Shown one piece after another: positions 46,401-56,841 of a stretch of 64,000 nt of DNA. The DNA is from Halichondria panicea (taxonomy: Eukaryota; Porifera; Demospongiae; Suberitida; Halichondriidae), in contig NC_087390.1 of NCBI RefSeq assembly GCF_963675165.1, forward strand, positions 4,163,301-4,227,300, written 5' to 3'. The notes beneath the pieces are model-generated. The model did not search any database, had not been told where the DNA came from, and saw nothing but the letters and a program-made list of their open reading frames with translations. The first letter of the stretch is position 1. Every line of letters starts with the position of its first letter. The translations under genes were made by a program, and so were the position numbers.

Positions 46401-49400
46401 TTCTGAGTTGACTGGTGGTATCCTGGGAAAAAGTGTATGATACAGTGTATATATGTCAATACCTTCGACAATGGTATTTCAAGTTAAACATAATATGTAG
46501 TATTAAACATACTCTCACGGGCACTTAGATATTAATTACTACTTTTGTTTGTTTTTCAAACTTGAAGGCATGGTATATTCACGTATGGGTGTCTCTTTTC
46601 GCCTGTGACCATCAGTGAATAAACCACAACACACAAAAATCACGGCATGCAGACAGATTTAAAATCATTGTTACAGTGTATAATGATCGCTAAAAGAACC
46701 TAAGTACATGTACATGTACATACCTGCAGAGAGGAGGGGTCAACGTGTTTAATAGGTGGATGCAGTGTGATGTTGACTTTCACCTCAACATCAAAGCCAA
46801 AACAAGACATCGAGCATCGAGAACTCTTTATGGGTGGTATGGCTGGGTAAAACGAGCAAACAATTTTGGGTGGGTAGTTGTGCAGTTCTTCTGGTCTGAA
46901 ATTGTCAGTGTCAGGGATGTCTACTTCACGCTTTGCGATCTGCAAAAGAATTCATCAGTTTATTTATCAATTTATTCCAACTATGCTAGCTTTACGCAAA
47001 CAGAGGTAGCTATTCTGAACCTAAATCCATGCCTATAGCCATTCGATTTGAACACCTGAGAAGCACATGACAGTCAATTATCTTCTCGGGCATACATATT
47101 TTCAGCTACTCGTGAAATTAAACATTTCTCATTCAGCTAATGGTTACTAAGCGAGTGAGTACCGTTTCCTTGTCGGTGTTGACCTCCCACCCTGGTATCT
47201 CGCCCACCTCCAGTCTGACACACTGCTCCTTTAGACACAGGGAGTCCCACACTGTATGGTCTATGGGGTGGGGGGATACCTGAGGATACTGGTGGGGTAT
47301 CACCTCCCGGTCAAAGTGCTCAAGAAACTGTGTGTGCGGATGGGGGGGGGGGGGTGACTTGCGTGTTTTTGTAGTCACTTAGGCAATAGAATTGTACATG
47401 TATGTCATAATGCCTTTTTACTGCGTGCACAAATTGTTTTATATAATTCGCAGCTAGCACAAACATTCTTGTAGTCTGCAGATAATACCATATAAGGACA
47501 TGCATACAAATGTCATGCGCGATCTGCATATAGGGGGATTCAATTTCTAAGCAATTAAACGTCTACTAATCTTTGTGTACTAGCTAGGTTAGATAAAAAC
47601 ACTACCGTAGTTAACCGTGACGACATGCACTATATGTGTGACGACTACATACTGTAAGTACTACATGCATGTACATGTACATGTCATGTAGTTAAAAGCA
47701 CTCACGGAAATTATTAGCCGAAGTTCCGCGAAGCCAATAATTTCCGCCAAGTACGAACGTGATTGGTGCACATTAACTGGTTTGTAGTTGGTTGCTACTG
47801 ATTTAGCCTCGATCCCAGCCCCTCTCACGGCCTTCTCAATTGAGAGCGGCCTGGAATTGAGGCTACTACTGATTAGGCAGCAGCTTTTGCAGCTACTTTC
47901 TCACTCTTGCAGCTACCAATTAGCTAACGCTCTAGTTAGAGTTACATGGGTACCGTCGATCATGATCATTCTGCATTTCCTTGATATCCCTATACAAGAC
48001 GCGTGCATATACTACATGTGTAATTTAGCAGCAGCTTTTGCAGCAGCATTTTCTCACTCTTGCAGCTACCAATAGCTAGCGCTCCAGTTAGAGTTACATG
48101 TACATTGTACTGCTAAGTAGAACAGCAACTTTCTAAACAGATTTTGCCACCTCACAGATTCTGGAGATAAATGTACCTACATGTAGCTAGCTGGCTTGCA
48201 ACAATAGCTAAAACTCTTCTACACACCAGAATAATTAATGGCTGCATAATATTATAGCCAAGACACTCTGGTAAAATGAAATTCGTAAGCTATTCTCGTT
48301 TCTTGGGGAGACTTCAGTGGCGTTTATCCAACCACTGGGCGCAATATTAACTCAACCACCGTGCTAAAATACCCAGTTTGTGGGTGTCATAATTTTTTAC
48401 ATGATGTGGTTGCCACAGTTGCACTATAATTATGGCATGCATGTATAATTATTAATTAGTCTCATAAATCAGCCGCCCTTCCTAGGGAGAGACCATCTGA
48501 GCACTAGTCTGTACTTTTTTGGCTAGGTCAGAATTCCGACCTGACCAATCAAATAAAAAATTTATACAATTAGAGAATGACAAGAAGCGTATGCAGTGGG
48601 ATGCATTTATCTAGCGCTAGTCAGTTTTACTGTTGGAGCTATTAATAATACTACATGTTAGTCGAGTTGACTGCACTAGGCCTGCGCAACACTATTCTTG
48701 TTCCTTCAGCAACATTCTTGAGCAAGCCAAACAAAAATTCACAGCTGCATCCTAGTCAAGCGTTCGCGGTTCACCTTTGCATGCGTTGCACAATAATTAC
48801 GTTTATGACACTGGCGTAATGTCAATTAACATTCTATTGTAGAATAACTTCAGACTAAAGTATTCAGACAATCTCTCCCCTAGGAAGGGCGTGTGATTCA
48901 TGAGACTATAATTATGTATATATATGGGCTTTTTTCATAGAGTACATTAATTGTGACAGGCAATCTCTTATTCTGTGCAACGTAAGTCCACAATGTACGT
49001 TTATAAATTACAAACAATTTAGTTCAACACACACCTTTGTATAGAGCCTGCCGTAGAGACTGACAACAACCAATACCATTCTGTCGTAGAGAGAGAGGGC
49101 GGGAGAGCGGTAAATCCTGACAGAGTACTTGTTAGCAGTTGGGGGGTGGGGGCTAACTGGGGATGATGGATTAGAGATCGAAGGAGTTGGTTCTGTGGTG
49201 AAAATGTTCAGGGCTCAGTTCAGAGAAAAACCTCGCTTCGTACAACCAAATTACACGAATAAGATAGTTGATAGTATAATGTTCCGGAAACACACAGAAA
49301 ATGTGGACAAATAATTATATGAATCCATAATTATCGATACCTAATTAACTTACTGCTAAAAAATCTTTTCAGTTTCCGCCCTATCTTGAAGAAACCAGAC

Positions 49401-52400
49401 GAAGCGTTAGTAGTGAGTCGTCCTTCGTTGCCTCCTGCAGTGAACTCTGACTTTGACTCTCGATGTACTTCCTCAAAACAATACTTCCCCATCATGTCTG
49501 GTGCTGAAAGTGCCTTGAGGAAGCAAAGACTATCAGCTTCTTCTTGTGTCTTCACACTCGCATGATGGTCCATTATCAGAGCCACTTCACCAGAATGATT
49601 AGTTTCGACAAGATAAGACGGACTGGCTGATTGCATTCCGCGAGGTAATTTAAACACATCATTCTGTGCAAAGCTGGGCCTCACTTTGACACTCACAGTA
49701 GCTCCAGGTGCCACAGTGTTTGGAGGGACAGTAACCTCAATACCATTAGTAAAATCAGTATGACCACCTTCAGAAGTGAAGTCTGTCTTCAGAGCTTCAT
49801 CATAAAAAGTCACACGAGGATATGAGGAACTCTTCATCAATGGATCTGTATTATTATGTACTACATTCAAGACACGAACTACATGTATAATTACTCTGCT
49901 GTATACATGTTTTCACAGAATAATTATATTCCTTACAGTTATTGCTGACTTTTGGAGGCGGTGGCACTGAAACTGGAGAGGCATTCTACAAAGAGAAGCA
50001 CGAATACACCAATTAACATACAGTGTTACTGTGGCACTAATAGGCAGACTATAGACTATAGGTACAAATGTGTGCTTGGACAGAATGCCATATGCACTTA
50101 CAGCAAGTCATAATTACACCATAATTAAGTTAGACCACTCCTACTTTTGTCCACCGCCCACATATGCACTGAGTTCACTGAGTTACTGCATAATAATGCC
50201 ATTTTGAAATTTTTACGTGTATGCTAAGTGCAATTATTGATCAATTTTAATGTATCGCCTGCTTCCTTTTTTGAATTGTGGACGAAAAGTAAGTTAGAGT
50301 GGCCTAATTATCGTATAATTTATACGTACGTATTATGTACATACATTATGTACATCTGTATGTGCATTGCGTTGCTCCTTACACTTGGACGATTTTCACA
50401 CGCTTTCATGAGCTCCCACGCTAGAAGAGTATGGCCAACTCTCAGTGCCAAAGAGTGAGCCGTGTATCCTTCCTGCATGTATGTTGGTACATCGATCATC
50501 ATAAACATGCATGCATGAATCTTAAATCAAAGGTAGCTAGCATAATTGGAAAAGCGCTTCAATTCGAGTATAAAAAGCCTGCAGTTGAGCATGCGCTTAA
50601 AATAAAGACACGCTTATAGTCGAGTAAGCGCTAATAATCCAGTTTCTACGGTATGCTAGGACTTACATTGTGCTAGCTAGGCTGAAGCATAATAAATAAA
50701 TTTTAGTATAGATATGTATGTTGTACGAGTCTGACAAAGCCAACAGCGACACTAGGGGTAGGGCCAAGCGTTTTGCTACTCTGAAAGCAGAGATCTGGAA
50801 AGACCGATTTTGACCAATACTAATATTTTATAGATCTACGCATCCGTATAATATTCAAATCTCACTCTCTACTCTCTAGCAAGTCTACTCTTCTTCTTTC
50901 TCCTAAAATTCTACTTAAAAACAACTCAGCGTGAGGCTTTTCTCTTACAAGCATGCTTACAATGATATATTATTAGCAGTGACTGTAGTGACTGTGTGCA
51001 CAAGATCAAAGAGATTTCTATACAAAAATACCCCCACATTCCGTCATTACCACAAATTGTCAGTGTTGTGCAACAGACAAATTATAGTGTACTTCCGATT
51101 CTCCGAAGTATTCTAGTAATATGGTATGATACCGTATTACTGTAGCATCGAATTTCGAAAACAAAAACATAATTATACCAGCTAGTGCAAACTTAGAACG
51201 CAAAGTGCATGTTCAAATTCGCGAAGGTTTTCATTGACAAAATATTTAGAGTATAGTTAATCAAAAGTGCATGCTTATTCAATGCTTCAGGATACCACAT
51301 GAAGTTGTTTGATAGTTCTGCACGTGATGTTGTCATACCTCCTCAGGGCTCAAACCATGCCTAGTGAAACCATAGATACAGTAGAAGGGGATTGACAACG
51401 GAAGTGGTTCACGTGATGTTTTACAATAAAGTCTATGTAGAGCTCAGAAGCAATCCGTGTTTCGCTTTCTACCCCGGGTAAGTTTACCGGGAAACTTATT
51501 GAGTCTAATCATAGTCTATGCATGTGTCTCAAAGACCCCTCTAACACTTAAACAAATGCCCCCTGATGGTGAGTATCATTTGGAAACAAAGAAAATACAA
51601 TCGTGATTGTCATGAAGTAGCTAGTCTAACACAGAGCGATTTTTCATGCTTATGTTAGTTTAGCTACTATGATATAGCTAAGGTTGTGTCACTAAGTAGT
51701 ATGCTGTGTCCCAAATGGCCACAAGTATTTGATAAAGTTGATGTTTAGCAGCAAAAGTGCTCGTGGGCTTTTTACAGACAGTAAAAACAATTCTCATGAA
51801 TTATTCCTGTTTAGACCCCACGTTGGAAGTAAGCCTCGATTAAAACCGCGGGGAAACACGGATGGTACTTCGAGGGTACCTCGTTTCCAATCCCTCTCTA
51901 CTCATGCAATCTATGGTGAAACCCACAGAATGTTGGCATGCAGCATGGAGGGTATGACTGTCATGAAAACAATATTATGTAATGACTATTAATTGCACGA
52001 ACATTATTTGTGTGGTCAAGATTAGCTCCAATAGACAACAGGAATCTGGCAACAACGATATGGCCCTGGACAGATGCAATTAACAAGGCACTGTTCCCCT
52101 CCTGCAAAGAAACAGTAATAATGACCACCATTGAAAACTAATTACATTGCTTAAATTATGGCTATAATTATAACAGGGCACAAATTACCTGCTTAAATCA
52201 AACCGCTTTTAAATTACAGTTTGTGACAATGATTGTAGGATATGGACTAGAACTACATGTATACATCATGAAAACAATATCATACCTTGTCCACGAGCTC
52301 CAGACTCGCTCCCCACGAGACTAATTCTCTGATTACCTCCACATTACCAATGATAGCAGCTTCCATTAGTGCAGAAAGTCCAAGCTACATGTAAAAATAA

Positions 52401-55089
52401 CCGCACTTATAATGACACAGTGCATGCATGTAGCTTATATCTAGCAATGCCATATCAAGTGCATTAGAATAATAGGTACATGTACCAAGACTCACATGAT
52501 TCACATTATCCACTGACGCAGAAGATGATAGGAGTGTCAGTACAATTGCTACTGATCCATTTCTGGCGGCTATTATCAATGCAGTGTTCCCTTTCTGCAT
52601 GTGAGGAGACACAATATTAACTACTGTCAGTGTTACTGTAATATAATTATGTGCGTATCATACTTCATCTGTGTGTTAGGGCCGGTTCATACAGAATAGC
52701 ATGGTCAGTATGTGCATGTACATGTTGTAAACTTGTATAAAATCTTTTTGTTGCACTGCACTCACATAGTTTGCCTGATCAACAAGAGCACCTGAACTGA
52801 TCAGATCTGCCACAGCCATTGGGTATCCAGCTACAGAAGCTATGATGAGAGCTGTATTTCCACCCTACATGGATACCATATTATTATGAGCAACTCAACC
52901 AAAACACACATAAAAATTAATACTTGTGAGACTAGACGTACATTGTCTTGCATATTCACAGTTGCTCCATGTGACAGTAACTTTTGAACAATGTCTTTTC
53001 GACCGGTTGTGCTTGCCACCATCAGAGCAGTCTGTCCTTCCTGAATACAATGAACCAGTAATGGGTATCAAATCATAATACCATCGCAATACGAAGATTT
53101 GCACCAACGACAACAATTACCCGCTATATGGTACATAACTTGTTTGCTATACCGTATAGCGGGTAATTTTCAGGGGGCAAAACATTCGTGGTTGAGCAAT
53201 ATTGAGTCACTTTTTCGTGGTTGCTGCTTGCACTGCAGGTAAAGGTAGGCAAGGTCGCTTCATTCGTGGGTACAATATTCATGGTACAGTCAAGGGTGTA
53301 TGAAGAGAAGAGGGCATGCAACTACAATCTATCCTATTACAAATGGGCGGGGGTTTATGTCTAAAATAGTAAAGAATGATTAACTCATCAATAATACGAC
53401 GCATACACAGTATACATTGTGAGTTGCATGCCCTCTTCTCTTCATACACCCTTGGTACAGTGTTTAACCATGAAAACCACGAGTGTTAAATTAATATTTC
53501 TCCATAAAAATTACGAGCTATACGGTACTTGTACTTACACTATTGATTTGGTTCACATCGACTTTGGACTTTGCTGCTAGAATCTCCTTTATCACTGTCA
53601 ACCGACCTTCTCTCACTGCAAGAATTAGCGCTGTATCCCTCTTCTAAGGAGAAGGAAGGAATGATTGCAACAACAGCTAGTACAACGTCAGCATTCTGAT
53701 GGATTTGTCTTTTGCATAGAAATTGTACGATAATGGATAATGCATAGATTTGTCACAGACTTTTCTCGGTCAAAGGTTCCACTGTATGAATATACTATGT
53801 TGCTCTACCTACCTGGTCACATAGGCCAAGCTTTGCACCACTCGATAGCAGTAATTTAACAGCATTGGCTTTGCCCTTGTGACTAGCAACCATCAATGCA
53901 GTGCGTCCAATCTGAGCATAAAGTAGTGCATAAATTTCAATGTTTTCAAGCACTTAGTGTTTTAACACCTTGAAGGTGATGGCATAAATAGCATTATAGT
54001 GATACGACTGATTGCATGTGTGATGGTTCCATTACAAGGCTGCTGTTTAAAGTTAAACATTCCACTTAAAGATGATATTGTTGTTGGATTACCCAATACA
54101 AGGAGACGGGGGAGGGGGTTCTCCCTACTTAAGGCACATCAACATTGTTGGCAGCTACTAAGGGCATTGTCAAGCGAGAATTAATGTGAATTGATCATGC
54201 ACACACTTCAGGGTTTACAAATTAAAGTCTTGAAGCTATATGCAATACTAGAGGAGGTCCGACATGCGTGCAAGAATCACTACAAGTTCAGTGCATTTGG
54301 CCAGGATGGTATCACGTGACCGCAATGACATTAATGCACTGAACTTGTAGTGATTCGTGCACATATGTCGGACCTCCTCTGTGAAAAATACCGACAAGCA
54401 CTAACTTAAATATGGTTAATTCTATAAATTAACATACGCAATTGCATCTGTCAATTTCTGCTCCAGATGCTATCAGCTCCTTCATGACATCTTTGTGACC
54501 CTCTCTGGCAGCTATTATCAGAGCAGTGTCCTTGTTCTGTGAGGGAATCATGGTAAATTAAATGGATATCCTATCCGATGGCCTTGAGACCAGGCCGTTC
54601 GTTGTCTGAAAGAACCCCTGGTCAAGTTCCAATGTAGAACTCGTCAGGAATTTCTTGGACCGATAATTGCCCACAACAACCATACTTATCCGTGAGTATA
54701 ATTATGATGCTTACAGTAACATACAGCTAGCTATGTTGTTTGTTGTGTTTGCAGTTACCACAGTCATGTTCACAACTACTCAAGCCTGGTCTCGATCGAG
54801 GCTACCTATCCAAGTGCTGCCGGATTTACCATTGGCTAAGTCAGTAGGCCTAGCTACATGTACGTGTAGATATATACCGCTAATATTCTGATCATGAACT
54901 GTAATAGGATAATGATGTCTACTTATCTAGTTAGCTATTACATTATAAATTTTAGTACACAATAATTAGTTTTACTGAACTCACTCTGCTGTAATGAGAG
55001 TTTATGTCAAACCCTTGGCTTTGCTTGATGAATCTCTTCAAAGCTTTCTTGTCGCCCACTCTGGCTGCATTAAAGAACTGACTAGCCAT
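43477..55089 (-). CDS. Ankyrin-repeat / ZU5 / Death-domain protein, 19 exons (942 aa)
   Basis: Complement exons: 54985..55089, 54438..54536, 53813..53911, 53539..53643, 52942..53040, 52766..52864, 52496..52594, 52286..52384, 52003..52101, 50383..50472, 49937..49985, 49341..49845, 49035..49116, 47163..47327, 46724..46939, 46313..46422, 45973..46178, 45252..45362, 43477..43868. All phases agree. Residues 36-331 are nine ankyrin units, one per exon (TALMVASTTGRKDIVQKLLS). Residues about 348-510 are a ZU5 domain (GIEVTVPPNTVAPGATVSV). Residues 516-670 may be UPA-like (uncertain). Residues 671-812 are helical. Residues about 830-930 are a Death domain (IPDWLSFSIALGLTEQERNS). The plan recalls ankyrins, UNC5 and PIDD. 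With no membrane segment it is probably a cytoplasmic scaffold or death-fold signalling adaptor. Exon boundaries in the linker (exons 10, 11, 13) are least sure. Confidence 0.9.
44670..45156 (+). repeat. Dispersed repeat family A, copy in last intron of the ankyrin-Death gene
   Basis: It runs from 'aatgaaagtaccgcggatgc' to 'tacctcgctgcgcatgcaca' and is homologous along its length to 30,193-30,729. Confidence 0.82.
45414..45695 (+). repeat. Dispersed repeat family A, truncated copy
   Basis: It has the same 5' block ('aatgaaagcaccgcaggtgc') and 'aaagagtgggtaatgatcga' but stops after 'ctcttctcactcttgcag'. It lies in the next intron of the ankyrin-Death gene, 260 bp from the previous copy. Confidence 0.8.
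48459..48906. mobile_element. 448-bp MITE with TA target duplication
   Basis: The left tip GTCTCATAAATCAGCCGCCC is inverted at the right (GATTCATGAGAC), and the arms also include 'ttcctagggagaga'. TA flanks both ends. Related tips occur at 6890, 7220 and 8000, and near 56,128-56,185. It is intronic in the ankyrin-Death gene. Confidence 0.88.
51389..51893. mobile_element. MITE of about 500 bp, copy 2
   Basis: Homologous over its full length to 12,690-13,184, with ends 'ggattgacaacgg' and 'tcgtttccaatcc'. It lies in the intron separating ankyrin exons at 50,383 and 52,003. Confidence 0.85.
53152..53525. mobile_element. CCGTATAGCGGG-family MITE carrying a nested element
   Basis: Starts CCGTATAGCGGGTAATTTTC and ends with a diverged inverse (ATTACGAGCTATACGG), TA on both sides. 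A 164-bp second element (53,291-53,454) lies inside it. It is intronic in the ankyrin-Death gene. Confidence 0.87.
53291..53454. mobile_element. 164-bp hAT-like MITE nested in another MITE
   Basis: CAAGGGTGTATGAAGAGAAG and the following 11 bases are inverted at the right tip, giving near-perfect arms of about 31 bp. The 7-bp direct repeat GTACAGT flanks it (53,284-53,290 and 53,455-53,461). The CA-G-GGTG tip and 7-8-bp duplication suggest hAT-type mobilisation. Confidence 0.88.
54250..54380. mobile_element. 131-bp palindromic MITE
   Basis: AGAGGAGGTCCGACATGCGT and about 25 more bases are inverted at the right end (GGACCTCCTCT). A lone half-end 'gtcggacctcctctg' lies at about 35,635-35,650 in the GLB1 intron. 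This one is in an ankyrin-Death gene intron. Confidence 0.88.
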
Positions 55090-55529
55090 TTCTCATCTAA
55101 GCGTGGCTAGAAAGTTTTGTTTACATGTTAAAAATAACTACTACTGTAGGTACAAATTTGCTTGGCTTATGACATGAAAATTAATGTAATGTAATGATCG
55201 GCACATAAGAAAGCTAGGTTTGTGTATTCAATTTTTTTTTCTTTATATATACATGTAAACAATATATGCATTGTATTGCATACAGGGAAGGACAGAAAAT
55301 AGCTTATTATAGCTAATGGTAATGTGAACCTAAAAACTGAAAAACAAGACATGACAGCACAATAAAAATTATTAAAAAACAGAAACATAGACAACAAAAG
55401 CAAATAAAGACCTCTTTGTGAGATCCGAAGTGGGCGGCATAGGCCAGAGAGTCTTGTGTTTGTATTGATGTACACTACATACATAATAATTGTGAGAAGC
55501 ACTAGGGTAGAGAAGTAGCTAGATCTACA

Positions 55530-55800
55530 CAGTACAGTACATGTAGCTGGAGATGTTTGTGTAATGATATCAATCATTTTTGTGGCGGATCGTAATGAAG
55601 CTGAGTTTAGAGCAAAACCGCTTGAGTGGATAGCAACTGGAGCTATAGTCTTAATCGACCAACCATCACAGTACAGTACATGTAGCTGGAGATGTTTGTG
55701 TAATGATCATTTTTGTGGCGGATCGTAATGAAGCTGAGTTTAGAGCAAAACCGCTTGAGTGGATAGCAACTGGAGCTAGTCTTAATCAACCAACCATCAC
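55530..55800. repeat. 139-bp tandem duplication
   Basis: The block 'cagtacagtacatgtagctg' through 'tagcaactggagctatagtc' and 'accaaccatca' occurs twice with period 139. The second copy lacks about 7 bases. It lies upstream of the ankyrin-Death gene. Confidence 0.93.
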
Positions 55801-56692
55801 CACTAGCACTATACCACTACCACTATATATATGCACTACCACCGTTGATTTCAATTGAACCTACCCCAATTATAGCCTCGCTTCGATCGCTCGGAATAAT
55901 GAATTCGTGGTTCAAAGGTCATTTGAATCAGCTACATGTGTATAACCTTAATTAATAATTTGCATAATAAAATATTTATTATTGCCCCCCCCCCTCAAAG
56001 GAGAGCCCTGTATGCATGCATGCATGCATGGGGGCCCAGGGATATAATATCGATTGAAGTAGGGTATAATATTGGCCATAAAAGACGCAAACAATTATAA
56101 CCATGCATGCATGGGTTGATGTAGTCTCATTCTTCAATTGGGAAGACCTCATCACTGCATGAGAGGTGCGGCTGATTCATGAGACTGGGTAATTGGTGAT
56201 GGTCATTGATCGATAATTATTATGGCATGGTTCAAGTGAGGTCCATGCAGCACTAGATATATATATACTTCTTAATTGTTTTTGAACTTCATAATTATAA
56301 TTATTATAACAGAGTTATATCATTGTAGTCATGCTGTACAATCATAGTTCTATCTATGGTACAATGTAGAAGACTATAGCACACACACATGTATGCAATC
56401 ATCAGTTGTCTCTAAAATAACACTAGGTCGATGCAGTCTTAATAATTATAGTACAAGCAAACAAATTAAAGAGATTAGGTTGAGGTGCAAGTGCAGAAAC
56501 ATGCAGTTATAATAATTATGATCTACTTGAATGAATTAAAATGAGAAACACAAACTGTGTTTTCGAATTTTTTCCTCTTTAAATTTGCTATAGGCTTAAA
56601 TTGGTTTAAAAATTGGTTGTACATGACACGTACAGTAAGTTTCATAATAGAGCTTTGAAATTAACTCCTATTATTTTTTGGGGTTTTTTGGC

Positions 56693-56698
56693 TTTATT
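56693..56698 (-). terminator. Candidate poly(A) signal of VPS41
   Basis: The minus strand reads AATAAA about 145 bases downstream of the VPS41 stop codon (56,842). This is the nearest canonical hexamer I see. Confidence 0.5.
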
Positions 56699-56841
56699 TC
56701 CTCCTGAAACAATCACCCCTTGAGTACAACCCAGCCATTAAAAAATAATCAACACACGCACTAATTTACTACATCACACAATAAAAATTAATATATATAC
56801 AACAACACAACCAACTTTAATGTACAATACATCTATAGTAG

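Larger units (their letters stand above)
55090..56841. other. Intergenic between ankyrin-Death gene start and VPS41 end
   Basis: This contains the promoter of the ankyrin-Death gene and the 3' flank of VPS41. Besides the duplication at 55,530-55,800 there are (GCAT)n and C runs near 55,985-56,035, and a diverged relative of the 48,459 element near 56,125-56,190. No gene recognised. Confidence 0.45.

Noticed and set aside
49129..49314. Plus-strand Gly-rich frame
   Set aside because: It is antisense to an exon and acceptor of the ankyrin-Death gene and has no domain.
51729..51992. 87-codon plus-strand frame
   Set aside because: Most of it lies within the MITE at 51,389-51,893, and the other copy does not keep the frame.
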